Assembly (NCBI RefSeq): GCF_945882965.1
Contig: NZ_CAMCWY010000014.1
Coordinates: 1 to 64,000, forward strand
Direction of reading: 5' to 3'
DNA from: Sphingorhabdus sp. EL138
Lineage (GTDB): Bacteria > Pseudomonadota > Alphaproteobacteria > Sphingomonadales > Sphingomonadaceae
Length of the DNA stretch: 64,000 nucleotides
Notes under the pieces: model-generated
What the model was told of the DNA's origin: nothing
What the model saw: the letters and a program-made list of their open reading frames with translations, nothing else
The model's database searches: none
Part shown: one piece after another, positions 39,309-47,534 of the stretch
Position numbering within the stretch: position 1 is the stretch's first letter
Layout of the letters: each line of letters starts with the position of its first letter
Position numbers and translations under genes: made by a program

Positions 39309-39317
39309 GGCCTGCCC

Positions 39318-40466
39318 CTAACGCCACCGCAGCATCGACGGGTCTAGTTGGGCCGGTGATGTAACGCCCATAAGCCGCATGTCGCGATCAATCTCATCAC
39401 GCAATTTGCCGACAATGCGCGCGACGCCTGGTTGTCCCGCTGCGGCCAAGGCATACAGATACAAACGCCCGCCGGAGCACGCGGTTGCGCCGGCGGCAAG
39501 CGCCTTCAATACATGGCTTCCGCGCTGCACGCCGCCATCGCAGATGATGTCGACCTTGCCGCCCACCGCATCGGCGATTTCGGATATCTGGTCAAATGGG
39601 GAGCGCGACCCGTCCAATTGTCGTCCGCCATGGTTGGACACCATGATCGCGGTCGCGCCAATGTCGACGGCGCGTTTCGCATCGTCAACGGACATGATCC
39701 CTTTCAGGCAGAATTCACCACCCCAATCCGAACGGACCCGTTCGGCCATTTTCCAGTCCATGGATGTATCCAACATAGTGTTAAAATATTCCGCCACCGA
39801 TACCGCGACATTGGTGCCTGCATCGACATGCGTCTGCAAATTGGGCAGCGCAAATTTTTCGCGGAATATATAATTCAGCGCCCATTTCGGGTGGATGGCA
39901 TAGCTTAACACTGACGCAGGTGTGAAGCGCGGCGGCGAAGTGAAGCCGCTGCGTAGGCATCGTTCGCGGTTTCCCGAAACGATCGTGTCGACCGTGAGGG
40001 CAATCGCATCAAACTTTGCCGCCTTGCAGCGTTCGATCATCGACGCGTTCAGCCCCTTGTCCTTGTGGATGTAGAGTTGGAACATTTTTGGCGTTTTGAT
40101 GGTTGCGCCGACTTCCTCAATGCTGACGGTGGCGAGTGAGGAGATACCAAACCATATATTATGTTGCTGCGCGACTGACGCAACGGCACGCTCGCCCTGC
40201 CAGTGAAACAGGCGCTGCAACGCCGTGGGGGACAGCATTAGCGGCATGTCAATCCGCTGCCCCATGACGGTCACCCCCATGTCGATCTCCGATACGCCAG
40301 CCAAGACATTGGGTACCAGATCGCAATCGTCAAATGCCGAAGTGTTGCGCGTCTTTGTCCGTTCATCGTCGGCAGCGCCATCGATGTAATTGAAGATCGG
40401 TGAGGGCAGGCGCGATTCTGCTAAACGGCGGAAATCGGCAACATTATGGCAATCTTTTAAACGCAT
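39318..40466 (-). CDS. lldD: FMN-dependent alpha-hydroxy-acid dehydrogenase (L-lactate dehydrogenase-like)
   Basis: Oxidises an L-2-hydroxy acid, probably lactate, using FMN and passing electrons to the respiratory chain or oxygen. It has 382 residues. The catalytic-His motif SNHGGRQLDG and the FMN-phosphate motif DGGVQRGSHVLKALAAGA are intact, as is the N-terminal FNYIDGAADDE. The ATG at 40466 has AGGA 6 nt upstream. It diverges from the 3-hydroxybutyrate dehydrogenase gene across 193 bp. The exact substrate is inferred from family only. Confidence 0.87.
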   Translation of the reverse strand: MRLKDCHNVADFRRLAESRLPSPIFNYIDGAADDERTKTRNTSAFDDCDLVPNVLAGVSEIDMGVTVMGQRIDMPLMLSPTALQRLFHWQGERAVASVAQQHNIWFGISSLATVSIEEVGATIKTPKMFQLYIHKDKGLNASMIERCKAAKFDAIALTVDTIVSGNRERCLRSGFTSPPRFTPASVLSYAIHPKWALNYIFREKFALPNLQTHVDAGTNVAVSVAEYFNTMLDTSMDWKMAERVRSDWGGEFCLKGIMSVDDAKRAVDIGATAIMVSNHGGRQLDGSRSPFDQISEIADAVGGKVDIICDGGVQRGSHVLKALAAGATACSGGRLYLYALAAAGQPGVARIVGKLRDEIDRDMRLMGVTSPAQLDPSMLRWR

Positions 40467-40659
40467 TTTGGTCCTATGACAGACCTTGCACAGATTTGCA
40501 TCTATTTGGATAGTTTGCGCGCGCAAGGGTTACTTGCGTTTCTGATTGGCTCACGGTCGTTACGCCGCATATTGTCCTTATGGAACATTGCGTTTAGCGT
40601 CGCATTGCGCAAGACAGCGTCATCAATACGTCCAGACCCCAATGCAAAGGCATGCTCAT

Positions 40660-41445
40660 ATGTTCCTCAAAGGCAAAACAGCACTCATCACGGGTTCAAC
40701 CTCGGGTATTGGGTTGGGCTATGCCCGTGCGTTAGCCGCGCAGGGTGCACATGTGATGATAAACGGGTTCGGTGATGCCGACCTGATACAAAGCTATGTT
40801 GACGAACTCAGCAAGGTAAGCGGCGGAAAGGCGCAGTATTCCGCGGCCGACATGACTCAACCCGACAGCATCCGGGCTATGGTCTCCGAATGCACCAACC
40901 TATTGGGATCTCCGGATATTTTGATTAATAATGCCGGAATCCAGCATGTCGCGCCGGTTGACGAATTTCCCGACGACAAATGGGATGCGATCCTGTCCAT
41001 CATCTTGTCCTCGGCATTTCACACTACAAAGGCCGCCTTGCCCGCGATGAAGGCAAAGGGTTGGGGCCGTATTATCAATACAGGGTCGATGCACAGCCTC
41101 GTCGCATCGCCGTTCAAATCGGCCTATAATGCCGCAAAGCATGGCCTTGCTGGCTTCACCAAAACGGTTGCGCTTGAGGTGGCTACGCAAGGCATCACAG
41201 TGAACAATATCTGCCCGGGCTATGTCTGGACATCGTTGGTCGAAAACCAAATTCCCGATACCATGAAAGCCCGCGGGCTAACGCGGGATCAAGTTATCAA
41301 CGATGTACTGCTTGCCAACCAGCCGCAGAAGAAATTTGTGCAGGTGGATCAATTAGCCGCGCTCGCGGTGTTTTTGTGCCGCGATGAGGCGAGCGCGATT
41401 ACTGGCACAAACCTGTCCGTTGATGGCGGTTGGACGGCGCAATAG
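40660..41445 (+). CDS. 3-Hydroxybutyrate dehydrogenase
   Basis: SDR enzyme converting D-3-hydroxybutyrate to acetoacetate, a step in use of polyhydroxybutyrate or ketone bodies. It has 261 residues. GSTSGIG (cofactor), NNAGIQHVAPVDEFP (typical of this group), and catalytic Ser in SMHSLVASPFKSAY with YNAAKHG are present. The Q-rich VLLANQPQKKFVQ segment is the hallmark of 3-hydroxybutyrate dehydrogenases. The ATG at 40660 has AAAGG upstream. It converges on the aceA operon over a bidirectional terminator. Confidence 0.92.
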   Translation: MFLKGKTALITGSTSGIGLGYARALAAQGAHVMINGFGDADLIQSYVDELSKVSGGKAQYSAADMTQPDSIRAMVSECTNLLGSPDILINNAGIQHVAPVDEFPDDKWDAILSIILSSAFHTTKAALPAMKAKGWGRIINTGSMHSLVASPFKSAYNAAKHGLAGFTKTVALEVATQGITVNNICPGYVWTSLVENQIPDTMKARGLTRDQVINDVLLANQPQKKFVQVDQLAALAVFLCRDEASAITGTNLSVDGGWTAQ

Positions 41446-41470
41446 CAGTCCATTTCTAGCACCGAGGGAT

Positions 41471-41510
41471 AAAAAACCGCCGACATTGCTGCCGGCGGTT
41501 AGGCGTTTTT
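41471..41510. terminator. Bidirectional Rho-independent terminator
   Basis: AACCGCCG (41475-41482) pairs with CGGCGGTT (41493-41500). On the minus strand it is followed by TTTTTT (41471-41476 read in reverse); on the plus strand AGGCGTTTTT follows. It can end both the hydroxybutyrate dehydrogenase and the aceA transcripts. Confidence 0.85.
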
Positions 41511-41542
41511 CCTCCCCAGGAAAACACGGAAAACGGGTAGGT

Positions 41543-41701
41543 CTATTTGCCGCCAGCGCTACCAAGGCGGTGATACAGCCGAGCAAATTTTACCGATTCA
41601 GGCTTGTCCTGAATGACCTCAAGATAATGTACCAATGCTTGGCGAAGCAGCGTTAGGTCCTCGGTAGAAAGGACGGCACGTGCGCGTGGTGGCTCACCCA
41701 T
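41543..41701 (-). CDS. 52-residue protein downstream of isocitrate lyase
   Basis: Small gene of unknown function. The product (MGEPPRARAVLSTEDLTLLR to GSAGGK) is hydrophilic, predicted mostly helical, with no signal or membrane segment. AAGGAG lies eight bases before the ATG and overlaps the aceA stop codon, a strong sign of real, coupled translation. It ends 33 bp before a good minus-strand terminator, so it is the last gene of an aceA operon. No known domain was recognised. It could be a small regulator or partner of isocitrate lyase (inference only). Confidence 0.75.
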   Translation of the reverse strand: MGEPPRARAVLSTEDLTLLRQALVHYLEVIQDKPESVKFARLYHRLGSAGGK

Positions 41702-41713
41702 ATTGATCGCTCC

Positions 41714-43315
41714 TTACGCGCCTTGACCAAATTGATTCATTGTATTGTCTTTGCCGCCTGCCTTCAGTGCAGCTTCACCGGCAAAATATTCCTTATGATC
41801 ATCACCAATGTCGGAGCCCGACATATTCTGGTGCTTGACGCATGCGATGCCCTGACGGATTTCCTTGCGCTGGACGCCTGCGACATAGCCAAGCATGCCC
41901 ATTTCGCCGAAATAGTCCTTGGCCAAATTATCGGTGCTAAGTGCCGCTGTATGATATGTTGGCAGCGTGATGAGGTGGTGGAAAATGCCTGCACGCTTTG
42001 CCGAATCGCGCTGGAAGTTCTGGATGCGGACATCCGCCTCAATCCCAAGCGTCGTCTCATCATAGCTTGCGCTCATCAAGTTCGCGCGTTCATAGGCCGA
42101 GACGTCCTGACCTTCGGCAGACCATGCATCAAACACTTGCTGACGGAAGTTCAGCGTCCAATTGAAGCTTGGCGAGTTGTTATAGGCCAGCTTTGCATTG
42201 GGAACGACTTCACGGATGCGGTCAACCATTCCGGCGATTTGTTCGATGTGCGGCTTTTCCGTTTCGATCCAGATAAGGTCGGCGCCGTTCTGAAGCGACG
42301 TAATGCAATCCAACACACAACGATCTTCGCCAGTGCCAGAGCGGAACTGAAACAGGTTGGATGGCAAACGCTTTGGACGCAGCAATTTTCCGTTCCGGTT
42401 CAAAATGACGTCGCCATTTTGCGCGGTGGCGGGGTCGATTTCTTCACAATCAAGGAAGCTGTTGTACAAATCGCCCAAGTCGCCAGCGGCGGTTGAAACG
42501 GCGATCTGCTTGGTGAGGCCAGCGCCAAGCGAGTCAGTGCGTGCAACGATAATGCCTTCTGGAACGCCAAGTTCAAGGAAGGCATAGCGGCATGCGCGGA
42601 TTTTCTGGAGGAAATCCTCATGGGGCACGGTAACTTTTCCGTCTTGGTGGCCGCACTGCTTTTCATCCGAGACCTGGTTTTCGATCTGCAGCGCACATGC
42701 ACCTGCCTCGATCATCTTCTTTGCGAGCAAATAAGTCGCTTCTGCGTTGCCGAACCCGGCGTCGATATCCGCTATGATGGGTACGACATGGGTTTCATGG
42801 TTTTCGATCTTCTCCATGATGGCGGCGGCGCGGGCGGTGTCATTCTGTCCACGCGCATCGTCAAGGTCGCGGAAGAGGATGTTGAGTTCGCGGCTGTCGG
42901 CTTGGCGCAAGAATGTGTAGAGTTCTTCGATCAGCGCAGGAACGCTTGTCTTCTCATGCATAGACTGGTCGGGCAGGGGGCCAAATTCACTGCGCAATGC
43001 GGCAATCATCCAACCTGACAGATACAAATAACGCTTCTTGGTGGTGCCAAAATGCTTCTTGATGGAGATCATCTTTTGCTGCGCGATGAACCCGTGCCAG
43101 CAACCCAGCGATTGCGTATATTGCGCGGGGTCTGCGTCATAGGCAGCCATGTCTTCGCGCATGATCTTGGCGGTGTACCGTGCAATGTCGAGACCCGTCT
43201 GGAAGCGGTTTTGCAACTGCATCCGCGCGACGGATTCAGCGCTGATGGAATCCCACGTTCCGTTGTGCGCGGCAATTTGCGCGCTGTTTGTGGCTATCAG
43301 TGTCTGATATGACAT
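41714..43315 (-). CDS. aceA: Isocitrate lyase
   Basis: First enzyme of the glyoxylate bypass, cleaving isocitrate to succinate and glyoxylate. It has 533 residues, the long form found for example in Pseudomonas. The active-site loop reads KQCGHQDGK with catalytic Cys221 (short forms have KKCGH). IADIDAGFGN and the Mg-binding acidic residues are present. The gene diverges from an ScfR/RamB-type regulator, and no malate synthase is in the window. It supports growth on acetate, fatty acids or 3-hydroxybutyrate, in line with the neighbouring dehydrogenase. Confidence 0.96.
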   Translation of the reverse strand: MSYQTLIATNSAQIAAHNGTWDSISAESVARMQLQNRFQTGLDIARYTAKIMREDMAAYDADPAQYTQSLGCWHGFIAQQKMISIKKHFGTTKKRYLYLSGWMIAALRSEFGPLPDQSMHEKTSVPALIEELYTFLRQADSRELNILFRDLDDARGQNDTARAAAIMEKIENHETHVVPIIADIDAGFGNAEATYLLAKKMIEAGACALQIENQVSDEKQCGHQDGKVTVPHEDFLQKIRACRYAFLELGVPEGIIVARTDSLGAGLTKQIAVSTAAGDLGDLYNSFLDCEEIDPATAQNGDVILNRNGKLLRPKRLPSNLFQFRSGTGEDRCVLDCITSLQNGADLIWIETEKPHIEQIAGMVDRIREVVPNAKLAYNNSPSFNWTLNFRQQVFDAWSAEGQDVSAYERANLMSASYDETTLGIEADVRIQNFQRDSAKRAGIFHHLITLPTYHTAALSTDNLAKDYFGEMGMLGYVAGVQRKEIRQGIACVKHQNMSGSDIGDDHKEYFAGEAALKAGGKDNTMNQFGQGA

Positions 43316-43386
43316 TTTCTATTCCTTCAGTCGTGTTGCTCGATTTCGAGGTATTCCGCCACTGCCGCAGAAAAGCCGAGTCAATT

Positions 43387-43445
43387 TTGTAATATTTATT
43401 GTGTTATCGTCGTTAAACCGTATCGTTACTTTGTAATGTTGTAAT
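43387..43445. promoter_or_regulatory. Candidate ScfR operator: three TTGTAAT copies
   Basis: TTGTAAT occurs at 43387-43393, 43431-43437 and 43439-43445, all direct, the last two spaced eight bases apart, in the 148-bp divergent region between aceA and the regulator gene. ACTTTGTAAT (43428-43437) is close to the RamB site core ACTTTGCAAA known from Corynebacterium. The surrounding DNA is AT-rich compared with the genes. Confidence 0.45.
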
Positions 43446-43463
43446 TTTATTGACACGAGATCT

Positions 43464-44879
43464 ATGGCTGAAGAGAAACTATTTGCAGGACATGCCGTGC
43501 GAAGGATCCGCCGCGCTTATGGTCTGACCCAAGGGGCAATGGCGGATGGGCTTGCGATTTCGCCTTCCTATCTCAACCTGATTGAACGCAATCAACGGCC
43601 GTTGACCGCGACCTTGTTATTGAAACTGGCGCAGTCTTATGACTTCGATCCGCGCACATTGAAGGGTGCAACGCCGGGTGGCGGCGTTGATGCTATCCGG
43701 CGTCGGTTAAGCGATCCGATGTTTGCTGACCTTGCCGTTGACCGGGCGCAGGTCGAAGAATGGATTGCCGCAAGCCCGGATGCGGCCGAGGCGTTTGCGC
43801 GGGCGTTTGACCGTCTTTCGGGCGGCTCCCACGGCGGGGCGAGCGCAGCAGGGGGCGGCGCACAGATTGAGCCTGAAGCCATTGCATCGGCGCGACGCGA
43901 GATTGAACGCTGGCGCAACCATTTTGCCGATTTGGACTCTCAAGCGGAGACCCTTGCGGACGAACTGCGCCTCGCCAATGCGGACCTTTATGGCGCGATT
44001 ACCGAACGGCTGCGCGTAAAGCATCAGCTTTCCATCCGCATTTTGCCGTTTGACGTAATGCCAGACAGGCTCCGCCGCCTCGACCTGCACGCACGGCAGC
44101 TGCAATTGTCCGAACTGCTTGACCCCGCCAGCCGCACCTTTGCAGCCGCGTTGCAGCTTGGTATTCTGGAGGCAAAGGCGGAGATTGATGCACTCGTCGC
44201 CGGTGCATCCTTCCCGGAACGGGCTGCTGAACGGCTCTATCGGCGCCATTTAAGCAGCTATTTCGCCGCTGCTGTCATGATGCCTTATGCGCGGTTCCTG
44301 CGCGCCTGCGACGCCACGGGATACGACATCATGCTTTTGCAGCGACGCTTTGGCGCAGGCTTTGAACAGATCGCCCACCGCCTGACCACGTTGCAGCGTG
44401 TGGGCCAACGCGGTTTGCCGTTTTTCATGTTGCGCATTGATAGGGCAGGGCAAAGCAGCAAACGTTATGCTGGTGCGAGCGCATCGCCATTGGTGGCGAC
44501 CGACCGGCGGTGTCCTTTATGGCATGTGCATAATGTGTTTGCGCGGCCCGGGACGCTTATGCCGCATCTGGTGGAGTTAGAGGACGGCAGTCGTTGGTTC
44601 ACTTTGTCGCGTACAGTGCACCCGCAAACTGCGGTGAGCGGCAACGTGGAGGCAGAATTTGCGATTTGCCTTGGCTTGGACGCACAGCTTGCCGCGCCTT
44701 TGGCCGCTGCCCGTGGGTTGGACCTTAAAAATGGCGGAGCGACGGCGATTGGCCTTGGCTGTTCAGCGTGCACGCGGCCGGAATGTCCCCAAAGAAGTGC
44801 GCCGCCCGCTGGCCGTGTGCTGGTATTCAATGAACGCGAACGCGGTATGTCGCCTTTTACCTTTGACCAAAGTGCCTGA
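43464..44879 (+). CDS. XRE-family regulator, ScfR/RamB type
   Basis: Transcription regulator of 471 residues. An N-terminal helix-turn-helix (about 10-65, YGLTQGAMADGLAISPSYLN) precedes an IrrE-like (DUF955) middle domain and the C-terminal ScfR domain (DUF2083). The latter carries the conserved Cys cluster GCSACTRPECPQR. This family senses short-chain acyl-CoAs and controls acetate or propionate genes; RamB controls aceA in Corynebacterium. Divergent placement beside aceA makes isocitrate lyase the likely target. Confidence 0.88.
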   Translation: MAEEKLFAGHAVRRIRRAYGLTQGAMADGLAISPSYLNLIERNQRPLTATLLLKLAQSYDFDPRTLKGATPGGGVDAIRRRLSDPMFADLAVDRAQVEEWIAASPDAAEAFARAFDRLSGGSHGGASAAGGGAQIEPEAIASARREIERWRNHFADLDSQAETLADELRLANADLYGAITERLRVKHQLSIRILPFDVMPDRLRRLDLHARQLQLSELLDPASRTFAAALQLGILEAKAEIDALVAGASFPERAAERLYRRHLSSYFAAAVMMPYARFLRACDATGYDIMLLQRRFGAGFEQIAHRLTTLQRVGQRGLPFFMLRIDRAGQSSKRYAGASASPLVATDRRCPLWHVHNVFARPGTLMPHLVELEDGSRWFTLSRTVHPQTAVSGNVEAEFAICLGLDAQLAAPLAAARGLDLKNGGATAIGLGCSACTRPECPQRSAPPAGRVLVFNERERGMSPFTFDQSA

Positions 44880-44893
44880 AGCTAACTCATGGC

Positions 44894-45235
44894 CTAGTTC
44901 AGCGCGAGTAACTCTGAAGGATCAATACCTGCGCGCTGCATCTGTGCCTTTACATCGGGCCAAACATTCTGAACGAAATTGTCCCGCTCAAAACTCCGCA
45001 GCTTTGCCGTGGCGCCCAGGGCAACAAACAGGCCAACGCCACGTTTGACATCGACCAAGCCGCTGTCTTGAAATAACTGATAGGCCTTGGCCACGGTCAG
45101 CGGATTTGCACCCTGAACGGCTGCAAAAGCTCGCACGGAGGGCAGCATTTCGCCCTCTTTATAATTGCCGTCTAGGATCGCCGCAGTGATCACGTCGCGT
45201 AATTTTAGATAGACTGGCTTTGCATCATTTTTCAT
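44894..45235 (-). CDS. GntR-family regulator, YtrA-like short form
   Basis: Protein of 113 residues made of a winged-helix DNA-binding domain (YLKLRDVITAAILDGNYKEG, LPSVRAFAAVQGANPLTV) and a short tail. No effector domain is present, as in the YtrA subfamily, whose members usually control adjacent transporter genes. No ABC transporter is adjacent here, so the target is unknown. The ATG at 45235 is preceded by an in-frame GTG. It is 54 bp after the nitroreductase gene on the same strand. Confidence 0.85.
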   Translation of the reverse strand: MKNDAKPVYLKLRDVITAAILDGNYKEGEMLPSVRAFAAVQGANPLTVAKAYQLFQDSGLVDVKRGVGLFVALGATAKLRSFERDNFVQNVWPDVKAQMQRAGIDPSELLALN

Positions 45236-45292
45236 CACATGCTCACTGCCATAATACAGTATGGCGCGTCAAGCATGGGGGAAACTATATAG

Positions 45293-45862
45293 TCATGGCC
45301 ATTGACGGATGATGTCGCTTGGCACGGGGCGTGGGCGTTCATCCAAGCCAAGCGCTGGGGTACCAATGAAGAACATGCCCGCTATCTGCTCCTCGCCCTG
45401 ACAAATGGCCGCGTGCACCACAGGGTCATAGCTTGTCCATCCTGTGATCCAGCTGCCGACAAAGCCATGCGCATGCGCCGCGTGGAGCAAATTCATACCC
45501 ACCGCGCCAACGCTCATCTGCTGCTCCCACAGCGGAATTTTCAGGCTTGGTTGCTGGGAAAAAATCAGCATTATAAGCGTTGGGGCCATGTAAGCAGACG
45601 CAACAGCAGCTTCAATTTGCACTTGGCGCGCATCCGGGTTCGCGGCGCAGAATGCTGTTTTCAACAGGTCCGCAAAGGCCGAGCGGTCAGTGATCTCGAC
45701 AAAACGCCACGGGAATAGTTTGCCATGATCGGGGGTGCGCATCGCCGTTTGCAGGATCAGGTCAAGCGTCGCGCTGTCGGGGCCGGGGGCGACCATATCG
45801 CGTGGTTTTCCAGAGCGGCGGGTTTCCAGATAGGCGGTGACAGACGAAAGATCGTTGAACAT
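45293..45862 (-). CDS. Nitroreductase-family FMN oxidoreductase
   Basis: FMN- and NAD(P)H-dependent reductase of 189 residues, physiological substrate unknown. It resembles the YdjA-like branch: short, with RRSGKPRDM, PDHGKLFPWRF and GAVGMNLLHAAHAHG motifs. The ATG at 45862 has AAGGGAG just upstream, favoured over an ATG 36 bases earlier. It diverges from the peptide transporter gene over 132 bp. Confidence 0.87.
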   Translation of the reverse strand: MFNDLSSVTAYLETRRSGKPRDMVAPGPDSATLDLILQTAMRTPDHGKLFPWRFVEITDRSAFADLLKTAFCAANPDARQVQIEAAVASAYMAPTLIMLIFSQQPSLKIPLWEQQMSVGAVGMNLLHAAHAHGFVGSWITGWTSYDPVVHAAICQGEEQIAGMFFIGTPALGLDERPRPVPSDIIRQWP

Positions 45863-45994
45863 TCCACTCCCTTCGACGAAATTCGACCCTTTCGGCAATA
45901 AAATTCTTCACACGCGCAATTTTTTCGGTAGGTTCCGGCACGATCGTCCCATTTAACGGGATTTTAAACATAACAAAGATGAGGGGTTCGCTCG

Positions 45995-47530
45995 ATGGCG
46001 ACATCATATGCGCAAGAAGGCGATGCAGCTGGGACATTGCTTGGCCATCCCAAGGGTCTTTTTGTATTATTCTTCGCTGAGATGTGGGAGCGTTTTTCCT
46101 ATTACGGGATGCGCGCACTGCTGATTTTCTATTTGACTAAACACTGGTTGTTTTCGGATGAAGATTCCGGCGTCATATACGGGGCCTATACTGCTTTGGT
46201 GTATATCACGCCTGTGCTTGGCGGTTACCTCGCGGATCGCTATCTTGGGCAGCGAAAGGCCGTCACCTATGGCGCTGTTCTGCTAACCTTTGGCCACTTC
46301 CTCATGGGCTTTGAAGGTGCTGGAGGCCAGGATGCAGCGTCGCTGAACATCTTCTGGCTCGCATTGGCGTTTATCATCGTCGGTTCGGGCTTTTTGAAGG
46401 CAAATATTTCGGTCATCGTCGGGCAGCTTTATCCACGTACCGATGTGCGCCGTGATGGTGCCTATACCATCTTCTATATGGGCATTAACCTTGGCGCTGC
46501 GCTTGGAGCGCTGCTCTGCGGCTATCTGGGCGAGACCTATGGCTGGTCTTATGGCTTTGGCGCAGCGGGCGTAGGCATGTTGCTTGGCCTTATTGTTTTT
46601 ATCGTTTTTAAGCCGTTGCTGCTTGGTCGCGGTGAGCCGTTAAACCCTGAGGCGTTGAACAAGACGGTTTTGGGCATCAAGCTGGAATGGCTGCTATATC
46701 TTGTCGGCCTTGTGGCTGTCGTCATTTGCTGGTGGTTGGTGCAAAACCAAAGCGTTGTTGGCACATTGCTTGGCGTCGCTGGTGCAATTCTCATTGCTTA
46801 TGTTTTGTGGACAGCGGTGCGTAAACTTGAACCGCACGACCGCGACCGCATTTTTGCGGCGATGTTCTTGATTATCGGTTCGATCCTGTTCTGGGCCTTA
46901 TTTGAACAGGCAGGTTCTTCTTTAAACCTGTTTACCGACCGCCATGTGGATCGCGCGGGCGTTCCAGCATCAGTGTTCCAATCCTTAAACGCCATCTACA
47001 TCGTTCTGCTTGCTCCATTGTTTGCATGGCTATGGACATCACTTGGCCGCAAGGGGCTTGAGCCATCGGCTACGGCAAAATTCGGCCTTGGCATTGTTCA
47101 GTTGGGCATAGGCTTTCTGGTCCTCGTGGCGGGTTCGGCTGCGGCGGGTGCAGACAGCATGGTGCCTGTATTGTTCATCTTCCTGATCTATTTGTTCCAC
47201 ACAACTGGTGAATTGTGCCTGTCGCCTGTGGGTCTAAGTGCGATGAACCGGCTTGCGCCTGCACATCTTGCATCGTTGATTATGGGAACATGGTTTTTTG
47301 CATCGGCAACTGGGAACTTTGTTGCGGGCCTGATTGCCTCGGCAACGGGATCAGAAGCGGCATCTGGCGAAGGCGCAGGGCGTGAAGTCGTTATGGCCGT
47401 CTATAGCCAGATTGGCTGGATCGCGATTGGCGTCGGCGTGGCCGTTGTAGTCATCTCGCCGCTCATCAAGAAACTGATGCACCTTGACACGCTTAAGGAC
47501 GAAGACACTGCAGAAGAAAAGGCAGCATAA
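45995..47530 (+). CDS. POT-family proton-coupled peptide transporter
   Basis: Major-facilitator protein of 511 residues with about 14 membrane helices that imports di- and tripeptides with protons. The POT motifs are clear: EMWERFSYYGMRALL (the ExxERFxYY signature) and IFYMGINLGAALG (PTR2 motif). GAGGGG lies about eight bases upstream of the ATG. Four bases separate it from the two exported amidohydrolase-family genes, suggesting a peptide-use operon. Confidence 0.92.
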   Translation: MATSYAQEGDAAGTLLGHPKGLFVLFFAEMWERFSYYGMRALLIFYLTKHWLFSDEDSGVIYGAYTALVYITPVLGGYLADRYLGQRKAVTYGAVLLTFGHFLMGFEGAGGQDAASLNIFWLALAFIIVGSGFLKANISVIVGQLYPRTDVRRDGAYTIFYMGINLGAALGALLCGYLGETYGWSYGFGAAGVGMLLGLIVFIVFKPLLLGRGEPLNPEALNKTVLGIKLEWLLYLVGLVAVVICWWLVQNQSVVGTLLGVAGAILIAYVLWTAVRKLEPHDRDRIFAAMFLIIGSILFWALFEQAGSSLNLFTDRHVDRAGVPASVFQSLNAIYIVLLAPLFAWLWTSLGRKGLEPSATAKFGLGIVQLGIGFLVLVAGSAAAGADSMVPVLFIFLIYLFHTTGELCLSPVGLSAMNRLAPAHLASLIMGTWFFASATGNFVAGLIASATGSEAASGEGAGREVVMAVYSQIGWIAIGVGVAVVVISPLIKKLMHLDTLKDEDTAEEKAA

Positions 47531-47534
47531 GCAT

